A stretch of DNA of 64,000 bases from contig NZ_RAQI01000002.1 of the NCBI RefSeq assembly GCF_003610465.1, positions 620,001-684,000 of the forward strand, read 5' to 3'. Under the pieces are notes generated by a model that was given only the letters and a program-made list of their open reading frames with translations, did no database searches and was not told the origin of the DNA. Shown one piece after another: positions 7,540 to 15,255 of the stretch. The stretch's first letter is position 1. Each line of letters begins with the position of its first letter. The translations under genes were made by a program, and so were the position numbers. The stretch comes from Xenorhabdus ehlersii (lineage in GTDB: Bacteria > Pseudomonadota > Gammaproteobacteria > Enterobacterales > Enterobacteriaceae).

Positions 7540-7845
7540 TTGGTCAATAAAGGAACAGATTTAGGTATCCCACTCATTAAAGAAATAAAATCCCATCAAC
7601 TTCCTAATGGAAACATACCTGAAGAATTTGGATCAAAGATTCCGATGGTATTGCTAACCACTCTTTTTTCATCTTCTCCAGAATTTTCGCTAGGAATGAT
7701 GTACACAACACTTAATCAAGTAAATAAAGCTACTATTTTTCGAGATGAAGCGGGAAATTTACGAGCAGATAGCGAATCGCGTAAACTTTTGCTTCAGAGC
7801 TATAACGAGTCTAATTGCAATAGGCTTGCTTACCCGGACAAATAA
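7540..7845 (+). CDS. hypothetical protein, possibly truncated at the N-terminus
   Basis: The frame from a TTG at 7540 gives 101 residues (VNKGTDLGIPLIKEIKSHQL and so on). It is open upstream to a TGA just before 7441, and the upstream stretch TIKALVNIFNCAFYAEWLQK reads like real protein, but has no convincing start codon. An ATG at 7437 lies in another frame that stops after ten codons, so a frameshift near 7440-7470 may have broken the gene. Family not recognised. The proline- and lysine-containing helical pattern suggests a soluble protein. Confidence 0.35.
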   Translation: MVNKGTDLGIPLIKEIKSHQLPNGNIPEEFGSKIPMVLLTTLFSSSPEFSLGMMYTTLNQVNKATIFRDEAGNLRADSESRKLLLQSYNESNCNRLAYPDK

Positions 7846-7975
7846 TCGCCACAAGTCAACCATAGAAATATTTCAGCAGTTGGAGATAAAAGTGCGTCAG
7901 TACCCAGGATGTATTACATATAATCTGACTACCACAGCGAACAAGGACGATATTGATGTTTCTGCAATGGATTAA
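7745..7975 (+). pseudogene. fragment resembling an antibiotic-biosynthesis monooxygenase
   Basis: The last 50 codons of this frame read IEIFQQLEIKVRQYPGCITY-NL, which is like the EPGCIxYNL strand of quinol or antibiotic-biosynthesis monooxygenases. The first 30 codons overlap the previous frame in another phase and are unlikely to be real. Best seen as a decayed gene end. Confidence 0.25.
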
Positions 7976-8180
7976 GCGGGCTCTTATCTGGATGATAAAG
8001 GATATTTTTAATGATATCAGATGGATGACGTCAACAATGTTTGGGTTATTCGCTCTCATTGGCTTGTTTGTTGCACACGAATTCAAATTAACTCTGTTCT
8101 TTTTTGTTCTGGCAGTAATCCCCTGCTTCCCTGAAATTTGGCGGTTCCTGAAAGCCAGGATAAACAATAAAAATAGGTGA
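7956..8180 (+). CDS. small membrane protein
   Basis: 74 residues starting at the ATG at 7956, with AGGA eight bases upstream. Two hydrophobic stretches (FGLFALIGLFVA and LTLFFFVLAVIPCF) and a basic C-terminus (RFLKARINNKNR). Family not recognised. Follows the monooxygenase-like fragment with a 20-base overlap. Confidence 0.5.
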   Translation: MFLQWIKRALIWMIKDIFNDIRWMTSTMFGLFALIGLFVAHEFKLTLFFFVLAVIPCFPEIWRFLKARINNKNR

Positions 8181-8257
8181 CTTTTAAAGACCAATAGTGT
8201 TTATCTATCAAGTTAGTATCATGAAGTTTTTTCTCTTACTAATTACAGAATGTATCT

Positions 8258-8791
8258 ATGATATATAGTGCGGAGTTTCGCGGTGTTGATCGTCATTTCG
8301 ATGAGTCTATCCCGCGTATAGATATTAATCAGTTTGCAGGTGATTACTCACTGAGCGAGAGAGTTTCTATTTGCAAAGATGACTAGTTATTCCTGATTCT
8401 CAATGTTTATACTGAAATTGATAAAGATGGTTTTTTATGTGAATAATGCTTTAAGCAAATTCTAATTGGTGAACAAAAAATAGCTATATTACATGGTAGG
8501 CATGTTCATCTACACTTGCATTTCATAGTCGCTTATTCAGAAGTGGCAATGTTTTCTCCGATTTCAAATCGGGAAAATCAGCTTTCTCTTTTAGCGGGTT
8601 CATTGGGCGAAAATTTGGCTGATGGACAGGCCAAAGTAAGCATATCGATAACAGATCGGTACTTTAAATATGCTGAGCTATTTTTAACCATATCTCTTAA
8701 AGAGGGTAGCCCCTGTGTTCGTTTCCATTGCCTCCGTTTCAAGCGGAACGATGATATAGCACTAAACCTGCATCATGCAGAAGATAAGTAA
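8258..8791 (+). pseudogene. single gene interrupted by two in-frame stop codons
   Basis: From the ATG at 8258 one frame runs to 8791, broken only by TAG at 8384-8386 and TAA at 8444-8446. The text reads naturally across both: DYSLSERVSICKDD-stop-LFLILNVYTEIDKDGFLCE-stop-CFKQILIGEQKIAILHG, then VAYSEVAMFSPISNRENQLS. Without the stops it would encode about 177 residues. Family not recognised. The C-terminal 91 residues remain an open frame from 8516 and might still be made. I read this as a recent pseudogene in a decaying stretch. Confidence 0.6.
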
Positions 8792-8984
8792 TATCAAGGT
8801 ATTAAAGGTGGTTTTACGTGAAAAAAGCCGCATTAAGCAGCTTTGAATAGATTGGCTGATTTAGTTCAGTCTGACTATCTCACACTACCGAAGCATTTAT
8901 AACTACAGTATTCAGTTGTTCGGAATAACCAAATATGTGAAACTCATGTCAAATAACCATCAGTAAATATTATAAGGATTTAAT

Positions 8985-9197
8985 ATGTCACAATTTAAAA
9001 AATTACCACTCGGAGATAAGACACCTCGAGCATTCATCTTTGGTGGGATATTTTTACTCGCGCTATCAATTTTAAAGTGGATGACATCTGAAATTGAAGT
9101 GGACTGGCTATATAACTCATTTGAAAGTTTACTAGCCATTTATTTTGTCACTCTTGGGTTCAGATTACGTAAAAAGTACCGAAGTAATAACGAGTAA
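8985..9197 (+). CDS. small membrane protein, hypothetical
   Basis: 70 residues, with AAGGA six bases before the ATG. Two hydrophobic segments (AFIFGGIFLLALSILKW and LLAIYFVTLGF) are separated by an acidic loop, and the C-terminus is basic (RLRKKYRSNNE). No family recognised and no obvious partner gene. Confidence 0.55.
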   Translation: MSQFKKLPLGDKTPRAFIFGGIFLLALSILKWMTSEIEVDWLYNSFESLLAIYFVTLGFRLRKKYRSNNE

Positions 9198-9746
9198 GTT
9201 TGAACTAAACGGAATTACCGGATATTTGAGCTTGTAGAGATGGTTTGCCGGTTGGAATTAAAATCCATCGAAATCATCGCACGATTCGAATTCATCTTTC
9301 ATGGGGTGTTCTCTTTCCTACTAAGAATCATATTAACCACCTGATTTATATAGCATGAAGGGACGTTCTCTAATCCCAAACAGTATGTTGACCGAAACAT
9401 ATCAAATCACACCTAATATATTGATTTAACTATGATATAGGTGTTGAGCGGCCCGTTCTAACCACTTGATTTTGTTCCGTTATGGGAGCTTCTTTATTGA
9501 TGATTTAATAATCTAAGCAGGCTCTCTGAAGTATTAATTTTCATCAGTCTTCTGACAAACTCTATTAATTCTCTACCTGTCATTTTATGTCATCCTGCCA
9601 ACAAAACATGCTACCTATCAAATATTAGTCAAGCCGTATTTTCCCGTATTGATGAACCCTTTTGTTGATGTTCACCGGCGGAGAAGTCTCCCACCGCCTT
9701 CATGTTATTTAGCAATGTGTATTGTTGATTAGATGAGGGAATAATT
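9198..9746. other. intergenic region with the second 18-bp dyad repeat
   Basis: About 550 bp without a supported gene. It holds the second copy of the repeat seen at 4687 (here 9413-9430) and a GC-rich hairpin GGCGG/CCGCC near 9676-9693, just before the tail-fibre gene. Confidence 0.5.
9413..9430. repeat. 18-bp dyad repeat, copy 2
   Basis: Exact match to 4687-4704 (CTAATATATTGATTTAAC). The flanking inverted repeat is weaker here (AAATCA/TGATTT). The two copies bracket the segment with nqrE, the Cml exporter and the small genes. Confidence 0.6.
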
Positions 9747-11090
9747 ATGCAAGATAAGAAGCCTGATGTACCTGTCTCAGAAGATGGCAATCTCGTGATT
9801 GTTACAACACCGGAATATGTCAAAGAAGCGATAAATGAGCACGCCCAAAGCCGTAACCATCCAAATGCAACATTACAGGATAAAGGTTTTGTTGTCCTGA
9901 GTAATGATACTGGCAGTGATAGCGAAACGATGGCTGCAACACCCAAAGCAGTGAAAGCAGCATATGACCTAGCCAATACTGCAAACAATAATGCCGGTGA
10001 CCGTGTTCCAATTGGGCGTAAAGTTAATGGTCATGCCCTATCTGCTGATATCACTCTGAACGCAGAGGATGTCGGAACTTACACTAAAGCAGAAACTGAC
10101 TCTCATATCAGTGAAGTGAACACATTAGCAACCACCGCAAATCAGAATGCTATCAATGCCAATACCAATGCCGAAAGTAGGCTAGCTAAAAATCAGAATG
10201 GGGCTGATATTCCTAATAAACAAGAATTTATTAGTAACATAGGCGCAGTATCCGAAAATGGTGGAGTTTATCCAGGCTCTTTCCAATTTCAACAAATAGA
10301 AACAACACCGAAAGAAGCGAACCCTGTAAAGATCGTATCTGCGCCTCATCAAGAAGCTAATAAGCTTGTAGCCTTCACTAATTATGGTTGGTACTGCAAT
10401 GATATTCAAACAGGTATTGTACGAGGTGGTAGCTCTGATACTTTAGGATATGCAGTAGACATTAACACTCGACGTGCATTCACAGTAGATCCGTGGGGGA
10501 TAGGCGTAAATCCAAACATACCAAGGGGAGGTATAAATATGTTCCGACCCAATGGAACATTTTGGAGGATAGAAGGGCTCCCTAATGATGAAAAGACTTT
10601 GCTTTACTTTCTAGACAGAAATGCAGCAGGAAATAAAAACGAATCTGTTCAAGCCCTACCAAAAGGATTTGGTACCATTATGTCAACCTCTCAGCATTAT
10701 ATTGATGCTAGCGGATTTGTGAAAAACATTACCCCGGTAATCAATCTATTTTCTGATGGTTCGCTGAAAAAAAATGGTGGCTCTGAAGGTGCAACTGCTG
10801 AACGAGTCTCCAAGGGTATTTACCATATTAAAGGTGTTTCCGGTTTTAATACCAGAGATATATGGAGCAATATAGAGATACCACTTTGCCTGAACAAATT
10901 ACCACTAGTTTGGGTAAATCACGAAACCCTACCCGATGGCTCTATCAAATTAATGACCTACCACCGCGAACATTCAGACGCTCCCATTTTCGCCAGAAAT
11001 ATACGGGAAGGTTACTCAGACGGTGATTTAATCGATATTCCCGATGGCAGATTTATTTCTGTCCGGGTGCAAATGCCGGACACTAAATAA
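9747..11090 (+). CDS. phage tail-fibre protein
   Basis: 447 residues. The N-terminal part holds short tail-fibre modules: AATPKAVKAAYDLANTANNN, then RKVNGHALSADITLNAEDVG-TYTKAE, the VNG-x-x-LS-x-DITL motif of Mu/lambda-type side-tail fibres. The C-terminal domain (IYHIKGVSGFNTRDIWSNIE, then DIPDGRFISVRVQMPDT) is the tip type common in prophages and R-type tailocins of this bacterial group. The attachment module that joins a fibre to the baseplate is not obvious at the N-terminus, so this may be a fibre cassette rather than a complete fibre. GAGGG lies seven bases before the ATG. No tail, capsid or lysis genes are adjacent, and the usual fibre-assembly chaperone gene is missing; a lectin gene follows instead. 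Confidence 0.85.
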   Translation: MQDKKPDVPVSEDGNLVIVTTPEYVKEAINEHAQSRNHPNATLQDKGFVVLSNDTGSDSETMAATPKAVKAAYDLANTANNNAGDRVPIGRKVNGHALSADITLNAEDVGTYTKAETDSHISEVNTLATTANQNAINANTNAESRLAKNQNGADIPNKQEFISNIGAVSENGGVYPGSFQFQQIETTPKEANPVKIVSAPHQEANKLVAFTNYGWYCNDIQTGIVRGGSSDTLGYAVDINTRRAFTVDPWGIGVNPNIPRGGINMFRPNGTFWRIEGLPNDEKTLLYFLDRNAAGNKNESVQALPKGFGTIMSTSQHYIDASGFVKNITPVINLFSDGSLKKNGGSEGATAERVSKGIYHIKGVSGFNTRDIWSNIEIPLCLNKLPLVWVNHETLPDGSIKLMTYHREHSDAPIFARNIREGYSDGDLIDIPDGRFISVRVQMPDTK

Positions 11091-11141
11091 CTACAATTTT
11101 AATTCTTCTTCCGCTTTCAAAATATAATTCGAGGTAATGCT

Positions 11142-11504
11142 ATGTATGATTGGACTGGAACTGTTTCTGGAAAACTTCAACAAGGTCAACCCACGGGACT
11201 TGTACTCAAAAAAGGTGACGTGATCTCTATTACTGCTTCGGGATGGGTTCGGTACACTCTTGATAATACAAACCCTTGGTCTGCCCCTCAAGGCGTACCT
11301 CCTCGCCCTCCCGGAGGGGCTTTAGTCGCAAAGATTGGCGACAACACCTATGAGATTGGCAATGGAGTTCTCCACAGGACAGTTCCCACAGATGGTGAGT
11401 TAACCCTTATATTTTTAGATAGCGCTTATGAAGATAATTCTGGTGGCTTTGATGTCAACGTTAAAATAGAGTCACGTTATTATCCTCTTCAGGAAATCAA
11501 ATAA
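11142..11504 (+). CDS. PA-IL/LecA-like galactophilic lectin
   Basis: 120 residues, the size of Pseudomonas LecA (PA-IL). It follows the fold's sequence closely: DWTGTVSGKLQQGQPTGLVL, KKGDVISITASGWVRY (LecA: PGDVITIVAAGWASY), GGALVAKIGDNTYEIGNG (LecA: CGALVMKIG) and FLDSAYEDNSGGFDVNVKIE (LecA: D-VPGTYGNNSGSFSVNI). The Tyr, Asp and Asn-Ser-Gly used for calcium and sugar binding are kept; the LecA Thr104 position looks replaced, and this loop is two residues shorter. No signal peptide, as in LecA. GAGG precedes the ATG. It is 51 bp downstream of the tail-fibre gene, so the two are probably co-transcribed. Confidence 0.85.
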   Translation: MYDWTGTVSGKLQQGQPTGLVLKKGDVISITASGWVRYTLDNTNPWSAPQGVPPRPPGGALVAKIGDNTYEIGNGVLHRTVPTDGELTLIFLDSAYEDNSGGFDVNVKIESRYYPLQEIK

Positions 11505-11518
11505 ATAATCTTAAAGAT

Positions 11519-11540
11519 AACCCGCAATTTTTTGCGGGTT
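11519..11540 (+). terminator. terminator after the lectin gene
   Basis: AACCCGCA / TGCGGGTT arms of 8 bp with a six-base loop, 15 bp after the lectin stop. The T-run lies in the loop, and the following bases are AATC. Confidence 0.65.
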
Positions 11541-11550
11541 AATCATTCCC

Positions 11551-11664
11551 TTACTCCACCAATTCAGTATGATCAAGATCAGTGGCAACCTCCACCACCT
11601 TCTGCTTCACATTCCACACTGAATTTTTCGGCATCTGGACACGGACGTCTAGGACGTCTAACAT
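11551..11664 (-). CDS. possible 37-residue protein
   Basis: Frame MLDVLDVRVQMPKNSVWNVK then QKVVEVATDLDHTELVE, from ATG 11662-11664 to TAA 11551-11553. The composition is protein-like (mixed charged and hydrophobic, ending in an acidic tail), but I know no homologue and see no good ribosome site. It may be the end of a lost larger gene. Confidence 0.3.
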   Translation of the reverse strand: MLDVLDVRVQMPKNSVWNVKQKVVEVATDLDHTELVE

Positions 11665-11823
11665 CAAGCCTCACCAAACGGCGGTATTTCATGATATTGC
11701 CGCTTCCTGCTGTCGTTAATTTATAGTGAATCTTATTGTTTCTTATTTTGCATCATTAATTTTATTTGCTGCATATATTGCAACAATATGACTGTATAAA
11801 TTATCAGCGATTGAGGTGTAAGT

Positions 11824-11988
11824 ATGAAAATCGATAACAAAGCCATCTTACTGACTCGTCAGCAGATGGATGCCCTACGCCAGATACAGCGGGACGAGTA
11901 CAGCCGTTCAGAACTGGGTATTAAACCCACGCTTCACGAAGTGGCTCGCAAGCTAGTAGACAAGGCTTTATTGCAAACAGGAAAATAA
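11824..11988 (+). CDS. small 54-residue protein, possibly DNA-binding
   Basis: Begins MKIDNKAILLTRQQMDALRQ and ends in a basic helix (HEVARKLVDKALLQTGK). GAGGTG lies six bases before the ATG, a good ribosome site. The strand-helix-helix pattern with an early KAILLT strand would fit a ribbon-helix-helix protein, but this is only inference from the pattern. It heads the decayed 12-kb region. Confidence 0.5.
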   Translation: MKIDNKAILLTRQQMDALRQIQRDEYSRSELGIKPTLHEVARKLVDKALLQTGK

Positions 11989-12006
11989 CAAATGGCAAAT
12001 TAAACG

Positions 12007-12402
12007 ATGTCCGAGATACTGGGATTAGGTCGCTTCAAACGCAAAGCAGCTCACAAACAGAACAAAGACCAACAATACAACTTTAGTCAATTGTCAGCAC
12101 GGGTTATCGCCACCTCAGTCAATACACCACACGCAAGATGGAAGCTATCTGTTCAGGCTGGGAACTATTAGACGATGAAGACAAGAATCTGGAAGCCTTC
12201 AACTACAGTCTGAGGACCAATGATGCTAACGGATATGCTACAAGTTATGCCCTATGGTAAAGATTGCTTGTTGTATCTGATGGATGGGCTTCCCGCAGAA
12301 ACCAAGTTTAACGATTTAAGCCAGTCATACAGCATAAAAGCGAATGTGCTGGTAAAACCCAACCCAGAGATTAAGCTATTCTCATCGGCGGAATTTAGGT
12401 AA
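12007..12402 (+). pseudogene. decayed coding region in several frames
   Basis: Three overlapping pieces look like translated protein. They are a 54-residue frame from 12007 (MSEILGLGRFKRKAAHKQNK), a second frame reading KMEAICSGWELLDDEDKNLE up to a TAA near 12260, and a third from about 12220 (GKDCLLYLMDGLPAETKFND) to 12402. They follow each other with frameshifts, as expected for one broken gene. Family not recognised. Confidence 0.3.
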
Positions 12403-12418
12403 CTCATTGATTTAACCA

Positions 12419-13593
12419 AATTCCCGCACGGTGCAGGAATTCCGGTTCTGAGCGGGAATTGTGGAATATCAATCGGTTAAAAAGGCTTTCAAATCCCATT
12501 TAGCGTAACCCATTAATTTTACTAATTTCCGGCACAGAGACAGAGTTATTAACAATCAATAGGTTACGGTTAACATTAATGCATCTATTTGATTTTAATC
12601 ATGAAGAAAAAACCAGATCATCTCAAGATGGGCTATCCCACCTTGGGTATTTCGATTTCCGAAACACCTTTTACTTTAGTACATGCGTGATCTTCCCGTA
12701 TATAACTTAATGGCTACCGACGAATCTGACGGTAGAGCAAAGTCCGAATTCGGGCTTAGGTGATAACCCATTGAGATTCAATCAAACGCCAGATTTGGCA
12801 TTTGCTTATATTTTGAGTGCTTCAAAATCGGAGAGCGCAAAATACCATCAACAGTGTTCGAGGCAAGCACTGCCCCGATTATTTCGGGTCAGTTTGGCCC
12901 CTCGATAAAATCAGCCTGGTGATTTTATGGCTAAAATAGCATCTAACCAATTGATATTTAATCAGATCCCGAACTTGGGATCTGATTAAATTTTGAGCAT
13001 CGATAATATCGGTATGCAAAACCCAATATCCGATAATCGGACTTTGAGCGTAACTGATAGTTACTTGCAAAATTTGCGCGGCAGTAATACTGACTCACAA
13101 AACTTGCACAACTCAATAAGAGGTGTGCCCAAAAGAGTGAGCTAGAAACAAAGGGTTAAGTCGTTTTTTCCAGCACATAAAGTAACCGTTGGGATTTCCC
13201 CAACGGTTGGAATAAAGACGAATTTACGGAAGAGATGTCTCGGGTAGTCAAAGTGACGGCCTCGGAGAAATCAATGAGTTAAGCAACTAGGGTGGAAATC
13301 ACCACGGTTGCCACAGGTCATTGCTTCCGTGAGCGGTGGTACAGATATGGCGCAGTTATTTTTCGTATCCGCACCACCTTAATTGATTGATATAAAAGTA
13401 AAATACTCCAAGTGGTACAGTTATTTCGCGTTTTTTTCGTTAGAGCGTGATTTTCGAATAAATTGGCTAAATCTCTATTGTGGAAATCACAACGCAGGAG
13501 GGCTTGAGTAAGCCGTCCATAAAAAGCCCTATAAAACAACATGGTCAAAATCGTGACCATCTTTAAAGTGGGTATCACCATTTCGATGATACC
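12419..13593. repeat. tract of at least 14 perfect inverted repeats
   Basis: About 1.2 kb with no intact gene but many short perfect palindromes. Examples: 12419-12427/12452-12460 (9-bp stem), 12744-12753, 12770-12782, 12788-12799, 12874-12888, 12905-12928 (9-bp stem), 12956-12991 (15-bp stem, loop of 6), 13001-13011, 13029-13041, 13050-13064, 13082-13092, 13184-13208 (10-bp stem), 13501-13514, 13541-13560 and 13571-13593. Stems differ in sequence, so this is not one dispersed repeat. Structure on single-stranded DNA or RNA seems to be the conserved feature. Confidence 0.7.
12811..13102. repeat. four degenerate 31-nt hairpin units
   Basis: Units at 12811-12842, 12991-13021, 13042-13072 and 13072-13102 share an outer frame TTTTGAGC ... 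TGCAAAA around a variable palindromic core (for example CGATAATATCG, GTAACTGATAGTTAC, CAGTAATACTG). The last two units join directly. Cores differ while ends are kept. Confidence 0.55.
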
Positions 13594-13696
13594 TTTTGCT
13601 GAATGTAACTGACTCCATACGTATTACGTTCGCAGTGATTTAACTTATTGATTATTATCATGGTTGAAAAACCAGTTCATCTATAGACGGTGGAAA

Positions 13697-13981
13697 ATGG
13701 CACGAAGAAAGCAAAAGAACGCATCATCGATAGTCGCCACAGTCACAGGGAAGATAACCGTTGCCCCCAAGCGCATCAAATGCCAGACAGATAAAGTGAT
13801 GGTAGTTGCTACTATGCAGGTACAGAGCGAGAAGCGCAGTGATTATCCGCTGCGTGTCGTTGGCTTTGATGAGATGGCGCTATCGGTGATGCTATTGCGG
13901 AAAGGTCAGGTGATCACTGTTATGGGGAAATCTTCTTACTGGCAGGGCTATCAGTTGGCTGTCAGTTCTATCGCTCAATAG
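13697..13981 (+). CDS. small OB-fold, SSB-like protein
   Basis: 94 residues from ATG 13697, with GGTGG a few bases upstream; a longer frame from a TTG at 13664 is less likely. The pattern VATVTGKITVAPKRIKCQTD, YPLRVVGFDEMALSVMLLRK, then KGQVITVMGKSSYWQGYQLA follows the strands of a single-stranded DNA-binding OB fold (V-x-G-x-I at strand 1, F-x-x-x-A before KGQ-x-V-x-V-x-G, Y-x-x). No acidic SSB tail is present. It is the only intact gene in the palindrome tract, which fits a former replicating or conjugating element. Assignment is from pattern only. Confidence 0.5.
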   Translation: MARRKQKNASSIVATVTGKITVAPKRIKCQTDKVMVVATMQVQSEKRSDYPLRVVGFDEMALSVMLLRKGQVITVMGKSSYWQGYQLAVSSIAQ

Positions 13982-13985
13982 GTTC

Positions 13986-14107
13986 CGACGCAAAACGTCG
14001 CAACCTCCATAGCTTAGAACGTTAAACGTACTAACCTACTTAATCTCGACGAAATTCGTCGTCAGTCATTAGCTCAGGACGTTTAGTGTGCTGACTCTGC
14101 TTTATTG
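13986..14107. repeat. two degenerate 61-bp tandem units with CGACG/CGTCG hairpins
   Basis: Unit 1 (13986-14046) starts CGACG-CAAAA-CGTCG; unit 2 (14047-14107) starts CGACGAA-A-TTCGTCG. After each hairpin comes a related segment, TAGCTTAGAACGTT in the first and TAGCTCAGGACGTT in the second. The array begins five bases after the SSB-like stop codon. Confidence 0.55.
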
Positions 14108-14225
14108 ATAATGGAATATCAGGTTATCACTGGATATATTTGAAATTAATGAATAGCGCGGCTTGGATAACGGCTATTGCTATACGTTAGGCTATACCAC
14201 CTCATTAATAGATAAATAAAATCAC

Positions 14226-14234
14226 TATATAACA
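14226..14234. repeat. 9-bp target duplication, left
   Basis: TATATAACA, repeated at 15247-15255 directly outside the inverted ends of the insertion sequence. Confidence 0.85.
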
Positions 14235-15246
14235 ACGCGATGCTCGACTTTAACATCTTATAACGTTGGCTTGTTGAAGCCAGTCGCGTTGACTTTTACC
14301 TTGTTTAAAATTGGCAAAAATACCCAACGTGTGAGAAAGAAGTTTTCTAGCAATTCGATTACTCAAATGCCACAAATCCCGTGCCCAGCACTTCTCGATA
14401 GCAAATTGTCCGGCGAGTTGACCAATCACGGTTTCAATTAAACGGCGTTTGGCGTTAATCATTCTTCTCGTTTCCTTGGGAAGAGGATCATCCATATTGG
14501 TACGCATCGGGGTAATCATCTCAATGCCCTGTTTCTTCATTTCCAGTTTAAACTCAATGCCTAAATAGCCTTTATCACCGAGCAGATACCCTTTTATCGG
14601 GGGCGGCCAAATCCCAGGCGGCTTCACGCTCACTGACACTGGCGGGAGTCAACGTGATCCCTGTTAACACACCGGTTTCATCTATCATCAGATGCCCTTT
14701 AAATCCGTAGTAAGTTTCGTTCTTGGCGGCACAGTACCCGTAATCGGCTTGCCCTTTAAAGTTGGCGCTCCCTTTAGCTCTTTTGAACCCACAGACTGGC
14801 AGCGGAAATCCGTCGATAATATGTACCGGCCTGTCGAGGGCGCCCAATAATATCGCTAGCTTTTCCTGCAATTTTTGTTTTATAACCCAAAGGTTCGAGG
14901 CTTGTTTGGCAAAATTGGCTCGTGAACCGAGTCCTGGAAACCACTCACGCCAGTGGTGACAAAAATACGTCCAAATCCCTTTATCTGTTGAAAAACCCAA
15001 GTATTCACCAATAACCTCTATCGTGATGACTTCTGCGTCACCCAACTTGGGTGGGCTCCCCCGGCTTCTCAATCGTGTGCCTTGCTGTAACTCCGTTAAA
15101 TTATCCTCTACCCAACAAAACACCCAAATGATAAAATCTTGTTGTGACATAGCCTTTTGTTCCTTTATTTCTCTTTGTTTGTCAACTTAAAGTTATAAAG
15201 GAGCGGCTATGTCATTTCAACTCACCATAAAAGTCGAGCATCGCGT
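14235..15246 (-). mobile_element. IS982-family insertion sequence, 1012 bp
   Basis: Terminal inverted repeats ACGCGATGCTCGACTTT at 14235-14251, matched by the complement at 15230-15246. The element is flanked by the 9-bp direct repeat TATATAACA. One transposase gene on the minus strand fills the element. Intact ends and duplication indicate a fairly recent insertion. Confidence 0.9.
14250..15150 (-). pseudogene. IS982-family DDE transposase, frameshifted
   Basis: Two frames join into one protein of about 299 residues. The first part (15150 to about 14600) holds HIIDGFPLPVCGFKRAKG with the first catalytic Asp. The second (about 14600 to 14250) holds GYLLGDKGYLGIEFKLEMKK with the second Asp, and RRLIETVIGQLAGQF with the Glu. 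The switch falls in a run of five C on the coding strand (14599-14603): removing one C restores LAAPIKGYLLGDKGYLG. Family members normally have one uninterrupted frame, so this copy is probably inactive unless ribosomes slip there or the run is misread. Confidence 0.85.
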
Positions 15247-15255
15247 TATATAACA
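15247..15255. repeat. 9-bp target duplication, right
   Basis: TATATAACA, identical to 14226-14234. Confidence 0.85.

Noticed and set aside
11532..11726. 64-residue plus-strand frame with proline-rich stretch
   Set aside because: No ribosome site, odd composition; the minus-strand frame at 11551-11664 reads more like protein.
12811..13102. Possible CRISPR array
   Set aside because: Only four units, with variable cores that are palindromes rather than unique spacers, irregular spacing and no cas genes.
13986..14200. Integron attC-like sites (GTTAGGC at 14187 and similar)
   Set aside because: Short matches to the core site only; no paired inverse core, no integrase, no cassette structure.
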